The position numbers were made by a program, and so were the translations under genes. Below are positions 25,680 to 34,078 of a stretch of DNA of 64,000 nucleotides, piece by piece (positions within the stretch are counted from its first letter, which is position 1; each line of letters starts with the position of its first letter). The DNA is from Terrimonas ginsenosidimutans. GTDB taxonomy: Bacteria; Bacteroidota; Bacteroidia; Chitinophagales; Chitinophagaceae. The notes beneath the pieces are model-generated. The model was not told where the DNA came from. It worked only from the letters and a program-made list of their open reading frames with translations, and searched no databases. The DNA lies in assembly GCF_022012415.1 (NCBI RefSeq), contig NZ_JAKLTR010000006.1, positions 186,001 to 250,000 of the forward strand, written 5' to 3'.

Positions 25680-26531
25680 ATGTCAAGAGAAATAGTAAGA
25701 CAAGATCCGTCATTAACACTCGCCATGTTGTCGCCGGTTGATCGTCAGGCAATGCAGCGGCTATCTTTAGGAGAAAGGAAGTATGTCGAATTGGCTTTGC
25801 AGGAGAAGATTTCTGTTGCAGATCCTTTGAATACAGTTACGGAATTTGTCGCGGCAATTACTTCGGCATACACCCGAGCGGGATATAAAATGCCGGATGC
25901 GGCAACCTTGGCCCTATACGCAGATGAAACAAGGGAAATGCTTCTTGAAAGATACCCGGCCATTACCGTTGCTGAATTTAAGCAGGCTATAAAGTGCGGG
26001 GTATATGGGGACGCTGGCGACTTCACAGGATTAAACCCCAAAACCTTTCTCCAATTTGTGAAGCATTATCTATTCACCGAAGCTCGGAAAGAGGCGGTAA
26101 AGGTTTTTGAATCTAATCAGTTGCTTATTTCAAATCAGCGATTCGAAATGACGCCTGAAGAAAGGGCGGAAGATGATAAGAAATTTGTGAATTATCTATA
26201 CAATGATTTTCTGAATGGCTATTTGCTTGTAGACTTTGTACCCTCTTTTGTTTACGAATTCCTCGAATCGCAGAAGCTTTTGAATCTTACGAAGGATCAA
26301 AAGATAGCGTTCGTTGATCGCGCAAAGGCTTATTCCGCAAAAATGGCCGCAAGTTCAAAGATGAAAGGAAGTAAGCGGGAGACATTTACTGATCAGCTTC
26401 AAAAGCTTTTGCCTGGTTCTGCGGAAACGACCTTGGCAAAACAATTTGCTGTTGTTGATTTCTTCGCAAATGCTAAGATAGAGGGGCGTAAGACGATTTT
26501 TGAAACACCTAAACGATTAAATGATAAATAA
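25680..26531 (+). CDS. Prophage protein of unknown function, replication-module position
   Basis: The start is placed at ATG 25680, right after the preceding stop, rather than at 25554 inside the preceding gene. The 283-residue product is mostly helical; visible segments are LGERKYVELALQEKISVADP, AITVAEFKQAIKCGVYGDAG and GLNPKTFLQFVKHYLFTEAR. Helical proteins of this kind are common at the end of early operons in Bacteroidota phages, but I cannot assign a role. A helicase-loader-like function is one guess. Confidence 0.65.
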   Translation: MSREIVRQDPSLTLAMLSPVDRQAMQRLSLGERKYVELALQEKISVADPLNTVTEFVAAITSAYTRAGYKMPDAATLALYADETREMLLERYPAITVAEFKQAIKCGVYGDAGDFTGLNPKTFLQFVKHYLFTEARKEAVKVFESNQLLISNQRFEMTPEERAEDDKKFVNYLYNDFLNGYLLVDFVPSFVYEFLESQKLLNLTKDQKIAFVDRAKAYSAKMAASSKMKGSKRETFTDQLQKLLPGSAETTLAKQFAVVDFFANAKIEGRKTIFETPKRLNDK

Positions 26532-26611
26532 AAATGCAGGGGCTATGCGCAATAGTCCCTGTTTCGTGCGTAGTGGTGCGGATATTTTTAGTCCGGGTTT
26601 ATCTTGCCTCG

Positions 26612-26881
26612 ATGAAGATAAAAACAAAAGAAGAGGCATTTGCAAAGCTTAAGGAGTTAAGGCAAATCGCTAAAGATGCGCACTCGGAAATTTCTTATAT
26701 AAACTCAATAATAGAAAAAAAGGGTTGGGAGGATGATGTAAAGATGAAAAGAGATCGCCGTAATGCTGAAATGTATAGATTGTGGAAGGCAGGTAAAAAA
26801 TTTGTCGAACTGGCGGCTATGTTTGAAGTTAGCGTTACAACCGCTTCTAATGTTTGTTCGAGGCTTGAACGAAGGAGTTAA
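26612..26881 (+). CDS. Small helical protein with HTH-like end
   Basis: The start at ATG 26612 (MKIKTKEEAFAKLKELRQIA) is preferred; the longer frame from 26534 adds a hydrophobic non-protein-like leader. The 89-residue product ends with a sigma-like HTH (WKAGKKFVELAAMFEVSVTT, ASNVCSRLERRS). It may be a late-gene activator or a transcription adaptor. It converges directly with the LytTR-like gene. Confidence 0.6.
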   Translation: MKIKTKEEAFAKLKELRQIAKDAHSEISYINSIIEKKGWEDDVKMKRDRRNAEMYRLWKAGKKFVELAAMFEVSVTTASNVCSRLERRS

Positions 26882-27232
26882 TTACTTCTTTTTTCTTGTT
26901 GATAATACTTTATGAACTGCAATCGGGGCGTTTTTCAATAGTTGCTTCTTGCCAAGATCGCTGAAAGAGAATATCTGCTTACCGATTATCGCCCGTTCAG
27001 CATTGAATGTATCTATCTTAGACATTGATAAAATAATATCCCTATTAATTCTTACAAACTCAGTCTCAGGAAAGAAAATCGCAAGTCTACTCAATGATAT
27101 ATGGGGGGTGTAACTCGCCCCTCCTTCTAACACTATTAACGTGTGGTGCTTCATAGAAGCCGCGTATATTATCGCTCTTAGGTCGATCCTTATGTAGTTA
27201 TTCCTTTCTTTTATAAAAAAGTAATTCCTCAT
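26882..27232 (-). CDS. LytTR-type DNA-binding protein
   Basis: The 116-residue protein resembles a stand-alone LytTR domain: RIDLRAIIYAASMKHHTLIV corresponds to the first strands, and TEFVRINRDIILSMSKIDTF to the conserved FxRxHRSxLVNxxxI region, followed by a final strand pair. LytTR proteins bind direct repeats spaced by about one or two turns. It is the only minus-strand regulator in mid-phage and faces away from the 353-bp gap that precedes the late genes, so it may control them and itself. No receiver domain is present. Confidence 0.7.
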   Translation of the reverse strand: MRNYFFIKERNNYIRIDLRAIIYAASMKHHTLIVLEGGASYTPHISLSRLAIFFPETEFVRINRDIILSMSKIDTFNAERAIIGKQIFSFSDLGKKQLLKNAPIAVHKVLSTRKKK

Positions 27233-27585
27233 ACGCGTAAATATCTGAAACTACTTTATTTTAATTGGTATTCGCTCGAACGCCAATCATATCACCTAAA
27301 ATACAGGTACGTGTACCAGCGATTCGCAAAGTTTCGCAATCATTCGCACACTTCTAACGGCTGAAAGCCTTGCCCGGCCTGCGTTTCCTGTTCCACATGA
27401 AACCGAAAAAGTCTTATTAATTCGGTCCCTGTTCAATTCTTTCTTGTTTGATATATGTTGCATTCGCATTCGCACGCACCTTTCATTTTTATGATCAATG
27501 AAAGGTTATCCATAAAAAGCATTTGAGAAGCCGACAGCCCAATTAGGTTGCTTGGCTTTTGGTGTTTTTAAGAAAAACTAAATCC
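27233..27585. promoter_or_regulatory. Repeat-rich regulatory gap before late genes
   Basis: The 353-bp gap has no convincing gene. TTCGCA occurs three times with a 10-bp period (27323, 27333, 27343) and twice more back to back (27463-27474). A palindrome GGTACGTGTACC lies at 27306-27317. An inverted repeat CCTTTCAT/ATGAAAGG (27480-27506) is followed by TTATCCATA, close to a DnaA box. The set suggests binding sites for the adjacent LytTR-like protein or a phage origin; neither is proven. Confidence 0.45.
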
Positions 27586-28287
27586 ATGTTTACAGTAAAA
27601 GCCAAACTTGACACAAAGGTATTCAGGGAGGCGCGGTGGAAATTGTCAGACACCCAAATAAGACAGGCTTTACGCATGTCGCTAAATGATGCAGTTATTA
27701 AAGGCCGAACAATGGTGCGTAGATCTGCGCAAGAGGTCTACAATGTGAAGGCAAGCGCGTTTAATGATAAGAGCAATAAAAAGGGGCTTACACTCGATAA
27801 GGCGACTACAAGTAAGCTGACTGCCCGGATCATCGCCGGGCATACGCCTATCCGCCTTTCTGATATGAACCCAAAGTATGAGGGTAAGGCTGTTGCGACA
27901 CAGGTTAAGTACAACAAGAAGACCGGTAAGGCGCAAAGGGGGAAAGTGGTTAAACGCAGTACCTCCCAAATATCTGTAGAAATTATAAAGGGAAAGCGCA
28001 AAACGTTGGGGTCGGCATTTACTATCGGGATTGCTAAACATGCTCAATCAGGCAATCAATTCGCTACTACAGCCATATTCGCAAGAGGCAAGAAGGGTAA
28101 GCCAGGGTTTGAGTTTGGGAAGTCTCGTTATCCTATTGATTCAATGTCTGCTATCTCTGTTGCTACATCGGTCATGAATAAGAAGACGCTTGGGAAGTAC
28201 GACAGGGAATTGAATAAGTATGCAAGTGATCGCTTCGAACACCATGTTAAGAGGCTGGTAAAGAAAGCTGACGGCCTTAGCTCATAG
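27586..28287 (+). CDS. Phage minor tail protein Z-like (GPZ)
   Basis: The start at ATG 27586 (MFTVKAKLDTKVF) is preferred over a TTG at 27559. The 233-residue basic protein matches the pattern of prophage minor tail protein Z: IRQALRMSLNDAVIKGRTMV, RRSAQEVYNVKASAF, then beta-rich KGKRKTLGSAFTIGIAKHAQ and the late FEFGKSRYPIDSMSAISVAT. In other phages this family lies among head-tail genes and may complete the tail. Here it is upstream of the terminase genes. Confidence 0.65.
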   Translation: MFTVKAKLDTKVFREARWKLSDTQIRQALRMSLNDAVIKGRTMVRRSAQEVYNVKASAFNDKSNKKGLTLDKATTSKLTARIIAGHTPIRLSDMNPKYEGKAVATQVKYNKKTGKAQRGKVVKRSTSQISVEIIKGKRKTLGSAFTIGIAKHAQSGNQFATTAIFARGKKGKPGFEFGKSRYPIDSMSAISVATSVMNKKTLGKYDRELNKYASDRFEHHVKRLVKKADGLSS

Positions 28288-28530
28288 ACAAGGCAAGGGC
28301 CTACCCCGAGCGAAAAAATCGGCGGGTCCTTTTTTTCGAAATCTTTCAGCGGCGGCGAAAAGCCCCGAAAAAACACGTGCTATAGATTTTTTTTTGGTTG
28401 ACACTTTGCCCTGACTGACAAAATTGCGGTCTTCGTACGAAACTCAATACTGTAGCGGATTTGACGCAGCAAAATAGTTGACAAAAGGTTTACAAAAACG
28501 TTTGAAATTAATTCATCTAAAGTTTACAAA

Positions 28531-28944
28531 ATGGAGTTACGTGTAAACGTTGACGGCTTAGAAAAACTGAGCCGAGCAATTGAAAAAATGAGCGAAAAAA
28601 TTGGCAAAGAGTTGATCATCTCCATGCCTTCAGGGGGCTTGATCGGACATGCAGTAGCAAGCCTTCCTTCGATGCAGCCAATTATTGCTTCGTACGATTC
28701 ACTTATTAGGGGTGAGGAAGAAGCCGCCGTTCGAAAGATGGAAGGGTGTATTGTTGTTGATGATTATACGGGTTTAAATATTATGAAGTTGAATGAACAT
28801 ATTATGAATATTGAAGCGATAAAAGAAGATATAGCAAGGGTTCAGCAAAATGGTCGTCATAAGCGGCATTCAATAATTAAATCTTCTAAGGGTAAACATC
28901 CTTCTAACTATACACCTCCTAAGAAAAAAAGAAAAAAGAGATAA
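28531..28944 (+). CDS. Prophage protein of unknown function
   Basis: The 137-residue product has helical segments (GLEKLSRAIEKMSEKIGKEL, KLNEHIMNIEAIKEDIARVQ) and a basic tail (HPSNYTPPKKKRKKR). It follows a 243-bp gap (28288-28530) that contains a T-run and two GTTTACAAAA repeats but no clear gene. It is a few bases upstream of the next small gene. Not recognised. Confidence 0.55.
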   Translation: MELRVNVDGLEKLSRAIEKMSEKIGKELIISMPSGGLIGHAVASLPSMQPIIASYDSLIRGEEEAAVRKMEGCIVVDDYTGLNIMKLNEHIMNIEAIKEDIARVQQNGRHKRHSIIKSSKGKHPSNYTPPKKKRKKR

Positions 28945-29109
28945 ATGAAAAAAGGATCTATAAAGTGTAAAAGCTGCAAGAATTGCCGAAGAATTGCCGA
29001 ATCTTTTGCCGCGACAAAATTCGAGAGAGAAAAAAGGCTATTTGACTTATGTGAATTCGTTTTGTGGATTGTTCTTGTTTGGGGAGTAGTCGGAATAATC
29101 TTCAATTAA
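28945..29109 (+). CDS. 54-residue Cys-containing single-pass membrane protein
   Basis: The ATG at 28945 starts one base before... more exactly directly after the preceding TAA, and the stop is at 29107-29109, 7 bp before the small terminase gene. The N-terminus carries KCKSCKNCRR, like half of a zinc knuckle, and the C-terminus is one membrane helix (FVLWIVLVWGVVGIIFN). No family is recognised. Confidence 0.5.
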   Translation: MKKGSIKCKSCKNCRRIAESFAATKFEREKRLFDLCEFVLWIVLVWGVVGIIFN

Positions 29110-29116
29110 ATAAGCT

Positions 29117-29755
29117 ATGGGCAGGAAAGGGCAAGAAAGGGTTTCGCAAAGGGAGTATGCGCGACGGCTTGGGGTTTCTAATACGGCAGTCGCGAAAGCC
29201 ATTGAGCAAGGTAAGATTGTAAAGGGTTGGGATAAAAAGGCGCAAAAGATAATTGTTGAAAAGGCAGACGAAGAATGGGGAAACATTCACAAGTTGCCGG
29301 ATAGTTCAGAGTTATCCGCTCATATTCCCGCCCAACCAAAGCCGCAGCCTGAACAATCGGTAAAGCCTGAACCGAAGCCAAGGCGTGAATTTGATTCAGA
29401 AGACACAATGGCTGACGCGGAACTTGAATTGCAGGAATTCGGATTGCATTCAAGGACGCCTTTTGCTGAAGCTCTTCGAGTTGAAAAGGTGGCAAAGGCA
29501 AAGATTGCAGTTCTTGAATTGATGAAGCTTGAAGGAAGTCTTGTGAATAGATCCGCAGTTGAAAAGCAATTGGCCGGGTATGCAATCGTAATAAAACAAG
29601 CTATTCTTTCCGTACCTGACAGGGCAATTGATGATGTGTTAGCGCAAAAGAATCGGGCCTTAGCTCACCAATCATTAACAAACTATTTGTACGAAGCACT
29701 ACAGCGATTATCTGAAGCAACAGAAAAAGGCATTACAGTAACAAATGAAGAATAG
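29117..29755 (+). CDS. Terminase small subunit (Nu1-like)
   Basis: The 212-residue protein has an N-terminal winged-HTH like lambda Nu1 (RVSQREYARRLGVSNTAVAK, AIEQGKIVKGWD), a Pro/Gln-rich linker (about residues 70-95), and a helical C-terminus (VEKVAKAKIAVLELMKLEGS). It recognises cos or pac DNA and recruits the large subunit. It overlaps the large-subunit gene by 11 nt, as expected for a terminase pair. Confidence 0.8.
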   Translation: MGRKGQERVSQREYARRLGVSNTAVAKAIEQGKIVKGWDKKAQKIIVEKADEEWGNIHKLPDSSELSAHIPAQPKPQPEQSVKPEPKPRREFDSEDTMADAELELQEFGLHSRTPFAEALRVEKVAKAKIAVLELMKLEGSLVNRSAVEKQLAGYAIVIKQAILSVPDRAIDDVLAQKNRALAHQSLTNYLYEALQRLSEATEKGITVTNEE

Positions 29756-31742
29756 TTTGAGCGGAGTTAAAGACTTACTACTTATAGCAAAGTTCATCCT
29801 GAACCTTCGCCCGGAACCCCGTATTACTGTTTCGGAATGGGCGGATAAGAACAGGTATTTAGATAGTAAGGCGTCGGCGGAACCAGGGCTTTATAAAACG
29901 AGCCGTACGCCATACGTCAGACAGATAGCGGATGACTTAAGTGTAACATCAATTATTCGCTATGTGGTTGTAATGAAGGGTGCGCAAGTTGGCCTTACTG
30001 AGTTGGGGAATAATTGGACTGGTTACATTATCGACTGTGCGCCGGGGCCGATGTTATCGGTTCAACCCACTATCTCAATGATGGAGCGGAATTCTAAAAT
30101 GAGGATCGCCCCAATGATTGAGAATAGCCCAACGCTTAGAGAAAAAATAAAGTCACCGCGCCAGCGTGATAGTGGAAATACTATCGGTCAAAAGGAATTC
30201 CCGGGCGGCGTGTTAATTATGACGGGTGCTGAAAGTGCATCGGCGCTACGTTCAATGCCCGCTCGTTATGTAATGGCTGATGAATGTGACGCATACCCTG
30301 GCGATGTAGACGGCGAAGGATCGCCAATGTCGTTGATGGAAAAAAGGACTTCAACGTATTCTAACAAAAAGTTCCTCAAGATCAGTACGCCAACGCTTCA
30401 GGGGGCAAGCGTGATTGAAGCTGAATTTCTCTTAACAGATCAAAGATACTTTCATGTTCCTTGTCCACACTGCGGCGGTCTTCAATACCTGAAGTTTCCC
30501 CGTTTAAAATGGGAGGGCAAGGATTATGATAACGTTGCTTATATATGTGAGCATTGCGAAGAACCTATTCCCGAGCGATTCAAAGGGGAAATGCTTGCAA
30601 ACGGTAAATGGATTGCTACGGTCCCTGAGAATGCAAGTACGTACACAGTAGGTTATCACGTATCTGCATTATATAGCCCACCGGGCTGGAAAAGTTGGGC
30701 GGAAATTGCAGAAGAATGGGTGAAGGCTCAGGGCGATGATAATAAGCTAAAATCATTTTATAACACGATCCTCGGGGAAACATGGAAGGTGAAAACGGAT
30801 GCGCCTGAATGGGAGTCATTACAGCAAAGAGCAATAGATTATCCGCTTAACAGGCCGTTCAAAAATGTAGCGATCATTACTGCCGGTGTAGACGTTCAGG
30901 CAGATCGTTTAGAAGTTGAAATTGTTGGCTGGATGGAAGGCCGGACTTCTCAGCACATTGATTACCGTGTACTACTTGGTGACACAATGAAGCCTGAAGT
31001 TTGGAGAGAGTTAGATAAGATTGCGAACGAAAGGTTTCTTCGGCAGGACGGTACATATATGGGGATTAGAATGATTGCAATTGATAGCGGTTACATTTCA
31101 GCTACAGTATACAAATGGGCAAAGAAGTACGGCTTTGGTCGTGTAGTCCCGATCAAGGGGCAAGAAAAGCTTCAGCAATATTTTTCACCGCCTCGGGCTG
31201 TAGATGTAACAAAGCATGGCAAAAAAGTCGGGAAGCAAAAGGTTTGGCATATTGGTGTAAGCTTTATTAAGACTGAAACTTATAGCTTCTTCCGGCAGAC
31301 AATAGATCCTGAAACAAACTACGTACCTGAAGGATTCTGTTATTTCCCAAAAAGAGATACGCATTACTTCAGAGGCCTTACAGCGGAAGTAATACAGATC
31401 ACTAAAAATAAAAAGAACGGCTTCTTCAAATATGAGTGGGTTAAGAAGTATGAGAGGAACGAGCCTTTAGATTGTAGGGTTTACGCAAGAGCCGCAGCCG
31501 CTATAGTTGGTATTGATAATTGGAAGCCTGAAAGATGGGAAAGAGAGCGCGACTACTCGTTGACTCACGATTCACAAGAACCTATTCCAGAAATTGAAAA
31601 AAAAGCTGAAGAAACAAAGTTTGAAATAAAAGAAATAACAAGCGAACAGGAAAAACATATCGAAGATATTGCAACGCCTACGCAGATCACTAAGCAACTC
31701 AAACAACCAAGACTTAAAAAGCAAAGCTTTTGGGGTCGTTAA
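29745..31742 (+). CDS. Terminase large subunit (GpA family)
   Basis: The 665-residue protein belongs to the lambda GpA terminase family (PF05876). The ATPase region shows YVVVMKGAQVGLTELGNNW (Walker A region) and YVMADECDAYPGDVDGEG (Walker B). A CxxC pair region (FHVPCPHCGGLQYLKF and YICEHCEE) is typical of the family. The C-terminal nuclease part includes AGVDVQADRLEVEIVGW and IAIDSGYISATVYKW. It drives DNA packaging and cuts concatemers. Confidence 0.95.
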   Translation: MKNSLSGVKDLLLIAKFILNLRPEPRITVSEWADKNRYLDSKASAEPGLYKTSRTPYVRQIADDLSVTSIIRYVVVMKGAQVGLTELGNNWTGYIIDCAPGPMLSVQPTISMMERNSKMRIAPMIENSPTLREKIKSPRQRDSGNTIGQKEFPGGVLIMTGAESASALRSMPARYVMADECDAYPGDVDGEGSPMSLMEKRTSTYSNKKFLKISTPTLQGASVIEAEFLLTDQRYFHVPCPHCGGLQYLKFPRLKWEGKDYDNVAYICEHCEEPIPERFKGEMLANGKWIATVPENASTYTVGYHVSALYSPPGWKSWAEIAEEWVKAQGDDNKLKSFYNTILGETWKVKTDAPEWESLQQRAIDYPLNRPFKNVAIITAGVDVQADRLEVEIVGWMEGRTSQHIDYRVLLGDTMKPEVWRELDKIANERFLRQDGTYMGIRMIAIDSGYISATVYKWAKKYGFGRVVPIKGQEKLQQYFSPPRAVDVTKHGKKVGKQKVWHIGVSFIKTETYSFFRQTIDPETNYVPEGFCYFPKRDTHYFRGLTAEVIQITKNKKNGFFKYEWVKKYERNEPLDCRVYARAAAAIVGIDNWKPERWERERDYSLTHDSQEPIPEIEKKAEETKFEIKEITSEQEKHIEDIATPTQITKQLKQPRLKKQSFWGR

Positions 31743-31765
31743 CAAAAACCTTTAAAAAATCTACG

Positions 31766-32146
31766 ATGGCGAAAGTTGCATTTGACCTTATTCAAAAACC
31801 AATTGAACAAAGAATTATTGATGCCGCAAGTATTTATTGGGGGGTTGATCGCTCAGAGTTCTTCAAAAAGTTTGACAGAGAAATAACCTATCAGAGATCT
31901 TTGATTTATTATTTAATCAAGACAAATACTGAATTTGGATATAGAATAATTGGCACTTTGTTCGAAGTGAAGTCACACCAAAACATTCTTCGTCTTGTTG
32001 AAAATGTTGAATGCACAAAAGATACTTTACCGCAAATTAAGCGTGACCTAAATCAGATTATGAACATCGCAAATATGCTTGATGCAAGTTCGGTAGTATA
32101 TGAAATAGAGCTTGTGAATAATAAACTTAAAATACAAAAAGCGTAA
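31766..32146 (+). CDS. DnaA domain IV-like DNA-binding protein
   Basis: The start at ATG 31766 gives 126 residues. The sequence IIDAASIYWGVDRSEFFKKF, QRSLIYYLIKTNTEFGYRII and GTLFEVKSHQNILRLVENVE follows the helices of the DnaA C-terminal domain (the region ending in GxxFGxRDHTTVxHA). The basic signature is altered (VKSHQNIL). No AAA+ domain is present. It sits between the terminase and gpW, an unusual place for a replication-type fold. It may bind phage DNA for packaging or control. Confidence 0.6.
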   Translation: MAKVAFDLIQKPIEQRIIDAASIYWGVDRSEFFKKFDREITYQRSLIYYLIKTNTEFGYRIIGTLFEVKSHQNILRLVENVECTKDTLPQIKRDLNQIMNIANMLDASSVVYEIELVNNKLKIQKA

Positions 32147-32149
32147 CCT

Positions 32150-32356
32150 ATGGCAGAAACATTCACACAAAAGCAATACGAAACGCTTTGCGCAGCAATT
32201 GCGCAAGGCGCTTTACGTGTAAAGTACGGAGACAAGGAAGTTGATTACAGAAACCTTGATGACATGCTAAGAACAAAAGCACTTATGGAAAAATCTCTTG
32301 GGATTGGGAAGAAAAAAAGCCCGAGGAAATATCTAACATTTAAAAGAGGGTTTTAA
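32150..32356 (+). CDS. Head-tail joining protein gpW
   Basis: The 68-residue protein matches lambda gpW in length and pattern: helix (FTQKQYETLCAAIAQGALRV), beta hairpin (KYGDKEVDYRNL), helix (DDMLRTKALMEKSLGI) and a basic tail. gpW closes the filled head and joins the tail. Its place between terminase and portal is the lambda order. Confidence 0.8.
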   Translation: MAETFTQKQYETLCAAIAQGALRVKYGDKEVDYRNLDDMLRTKALMEKSLGIGKKKSPRKYLTFKRGF

Positions 32357-32358
32357 CT

Positions 32359-33891
32359 ATGGCAAGTAAAGTTGCAAACTTAATTGATAGCGCGATAGGC
32401 GTATTTGCTCCAAAAATAGGTTATGAAAGAGCCGCTAACCGTGCAAGAATGCAACTTATGCAAGCGCAGGTCAGACGGTATGAAGGGGCGAGTACCGGGC
32501 GGCGGTCGTCTTCCTGGTCTTCGCAATCAAGTTCCTCAGTAAACAAAACGATTGCGAAAGATCATACAAGGCTCGTTCAAAGGTCAAGAGAGTTGTATGA
32601 GAATAATGCCTATGCAAAAAAAGCCCCGTATGTAATTGCAAACAACGTTGTCGGGTCGGGGATCCTTCCTACAATAAATGTGTTTGGTGATTACAAAGAC
32701 GGAGAGTATAGAGAGAATCCAAAGAAGGCGAAGTTAGAAAAAACACTTTCTGTTGCTTGGAATGAATGGGCGGATTCCGTTGATGCTGACTATAACGGGG
32801 ATAACAATTTCTACGGTCTTCAGCATTTAGCTGTTAGGACGCTTAAAATATCAGGGGAAGTATTGGCTGTAAAAATGAGTGTTTCACAAACCGTAAACAA
32901 ATTCGGTTTTCAAGTTCTATTATTGGAAGGGGATTACCTCGATTCTACAAAAGATAGCTTCAAGACTGAGAAGAACGGAAGCTATGTATATAGAGGGATT
33001 AAGTACGATAAAAGAAATAAAAAGATCGGATATTTTATTTACGACCGTCACCCTAATGAAGTTGGTGCTAAGTCGGAATTATATGATGCGAAAGATGTAA
33101 TACACTTGTACGATGTTGAACGTACCGGGCAGAATAGAGGTGTTCCAGCTACAGCTTCCACAATGACGACGCAAAGAGATTTTTCGGATTATATGGATGC
33201 AGAGCTATTAAAACAGAAGGCGGCAGCTTGCTTTTCGGCGGTTGTTCAAAAGGCGGATTCCGTTGAAGACGACGAAGACCCGAAGGATGAGTTAGAGCAT
33301 TTGGAGCCGGGGGCTTTTCACTATTTGAATGCCGGGGAAACTATACACTTCCCGTCTTTGCCACAAAACCCCGGGCTTACTGACTTTACTAAGGTTCAGT
33401 TGCGGTCAATTGCCGCAGGGTATTTAATGCCGTATGAAAATCTATCAGGGGATCTATCAAACGTTACTTTCATTTCTGGTCGTCTTGGTCAGATTGATTT
33501 TAAAAAGCAGGTTGAGTATTGGCAACATACTTTGTTCATCCCAAAATTTTGTGATCGTGTATTTGAATGGTTCAAACAGCATTCCATTGTCGCTATATCC
33601 TTTGATGCAAACGTAAATGTTAAGGCTTCTTGGACTGCGCCAAGGTGGGTTATGATGGATCCTGCGAAGGAAATAAATGCAATGCGTGAAGAAGTCCGGG
33701 CAGGATTTTCCACTTGGTCCGAAAAGGTAAGAGAAAATGGCTACGATCCTGCCGCAGTATTGGAGCAAATGAAAAAGGATCAGGCTGATTTTATATCGGC
33801 GGGTCTGATGCCCACATGGTCACAATTTTTCGAATTATCAGCTAAGACAAAGCCCCCCGCATCCGCCGGTGAAGATCCCGGTAAGAAATAA
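32359..33891 (+). CDS. Portal protein, lambda family
   Basis: The 510-residue protein carries lambda-type portal motifs: RLVQRSRELYENNAYAKKAP and YVIANNVVGSGILPTINVFG near residues 70-110, a central KQKAAACFSAVVQKADSV, and QVEYWQHTLFIPKFCDRVFE near the end. It forms the dodecameric channel for DNA entry and exit. It follows gpW by 2 bp. Confidence 0.93.
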   Translation: MASKVANLIDSAIGVFAPKIGYERAANRARMQLMQAQVRRYEGASTGRRSSSWSSQSSSSVNKTIAKDHTRLVQRSRELYENNAYAKKAPYVIANNVVGSGILPTINVFGDYKDGEYRENPKKAKLEKTLSVAWNEWADSVDADYNGDNNFYGLQHLAVRTLKISGEVLAVKMSVSQTVNKFGFQVLLLEGDYLDSTKDSFKTEKNGSYVYRGIKYDKRNKKIGYFIYDRHPNEVGAKSELYDAKDVIHLYDVERTGQNRGVPATASTMTTQRDFSDYMDAELLKQKAAACFSAVVQKADSVEDDEDPKDELEHLEPGAFHYLNAGETIHFPSLPQNPGLTDFTKVQLRSIAAGYLMPYENLSGDLSNVTFISGRLGQIDFKKQVEYWQHTLFIPKFCDRVFEWFKQHSIVAISFDANVNVKASWTAPRWVMMDPAKEINAMREEVRAGFSTWSEKVRENGYDPAAVLEQMKKDQADFISAGLMPTWSQFFELSAKTKPPASAGEDPGKK

Positions 33892-33963
33892 ACCTGAAGT
33901 AATTCAGGGCTTTCATTATTTTTACACCGCTACCCCTTGCCACACTTAGGAAGGCGGAGTTTC

Positions 33964-33997
33964 AAGGCTCGATGCGTCAAGATACGCACCGAGCCTT
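33964..33997 (+). terminator. Hairpin between portal and capsid genes
   Basis: AAGGCTCG(A)TGCGT at 33964-33977 pairs with ACGCA(C)CGAGCCTT at 33984-33997 with one mismatch and a short loop, followed by GCGGTTTT. It could partly terminate the packaging transcript before the capsid gene. Confidence 0.55.
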
Positions 33998-34027
33998 GCG
34001 GTTTTATACCCCTCCCTATCGCATTCC

Positions 34028-34073
34028 GGTTGTATAGTTGTTTAAAATAACCTGTCGCCTGAAGATACTTTTG
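34028..34073 (+). promoter_or_regulatory. Late-gene box, copy 1
   Basis: GGTTGTATAGTTGTTT at 34028-34043 is one of four related boxes in the late region (others at 45631, 48512 and 58751). After 22 bp comes TACTTTTG (34066-34073), a TAnnTTTG match. That -7 site is very close to the GTG at 34079, so the transcript would be almost leaderless or the match is fortuitous. Confidence 0.45.
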
Positions 34074-34078
34074 GTATC

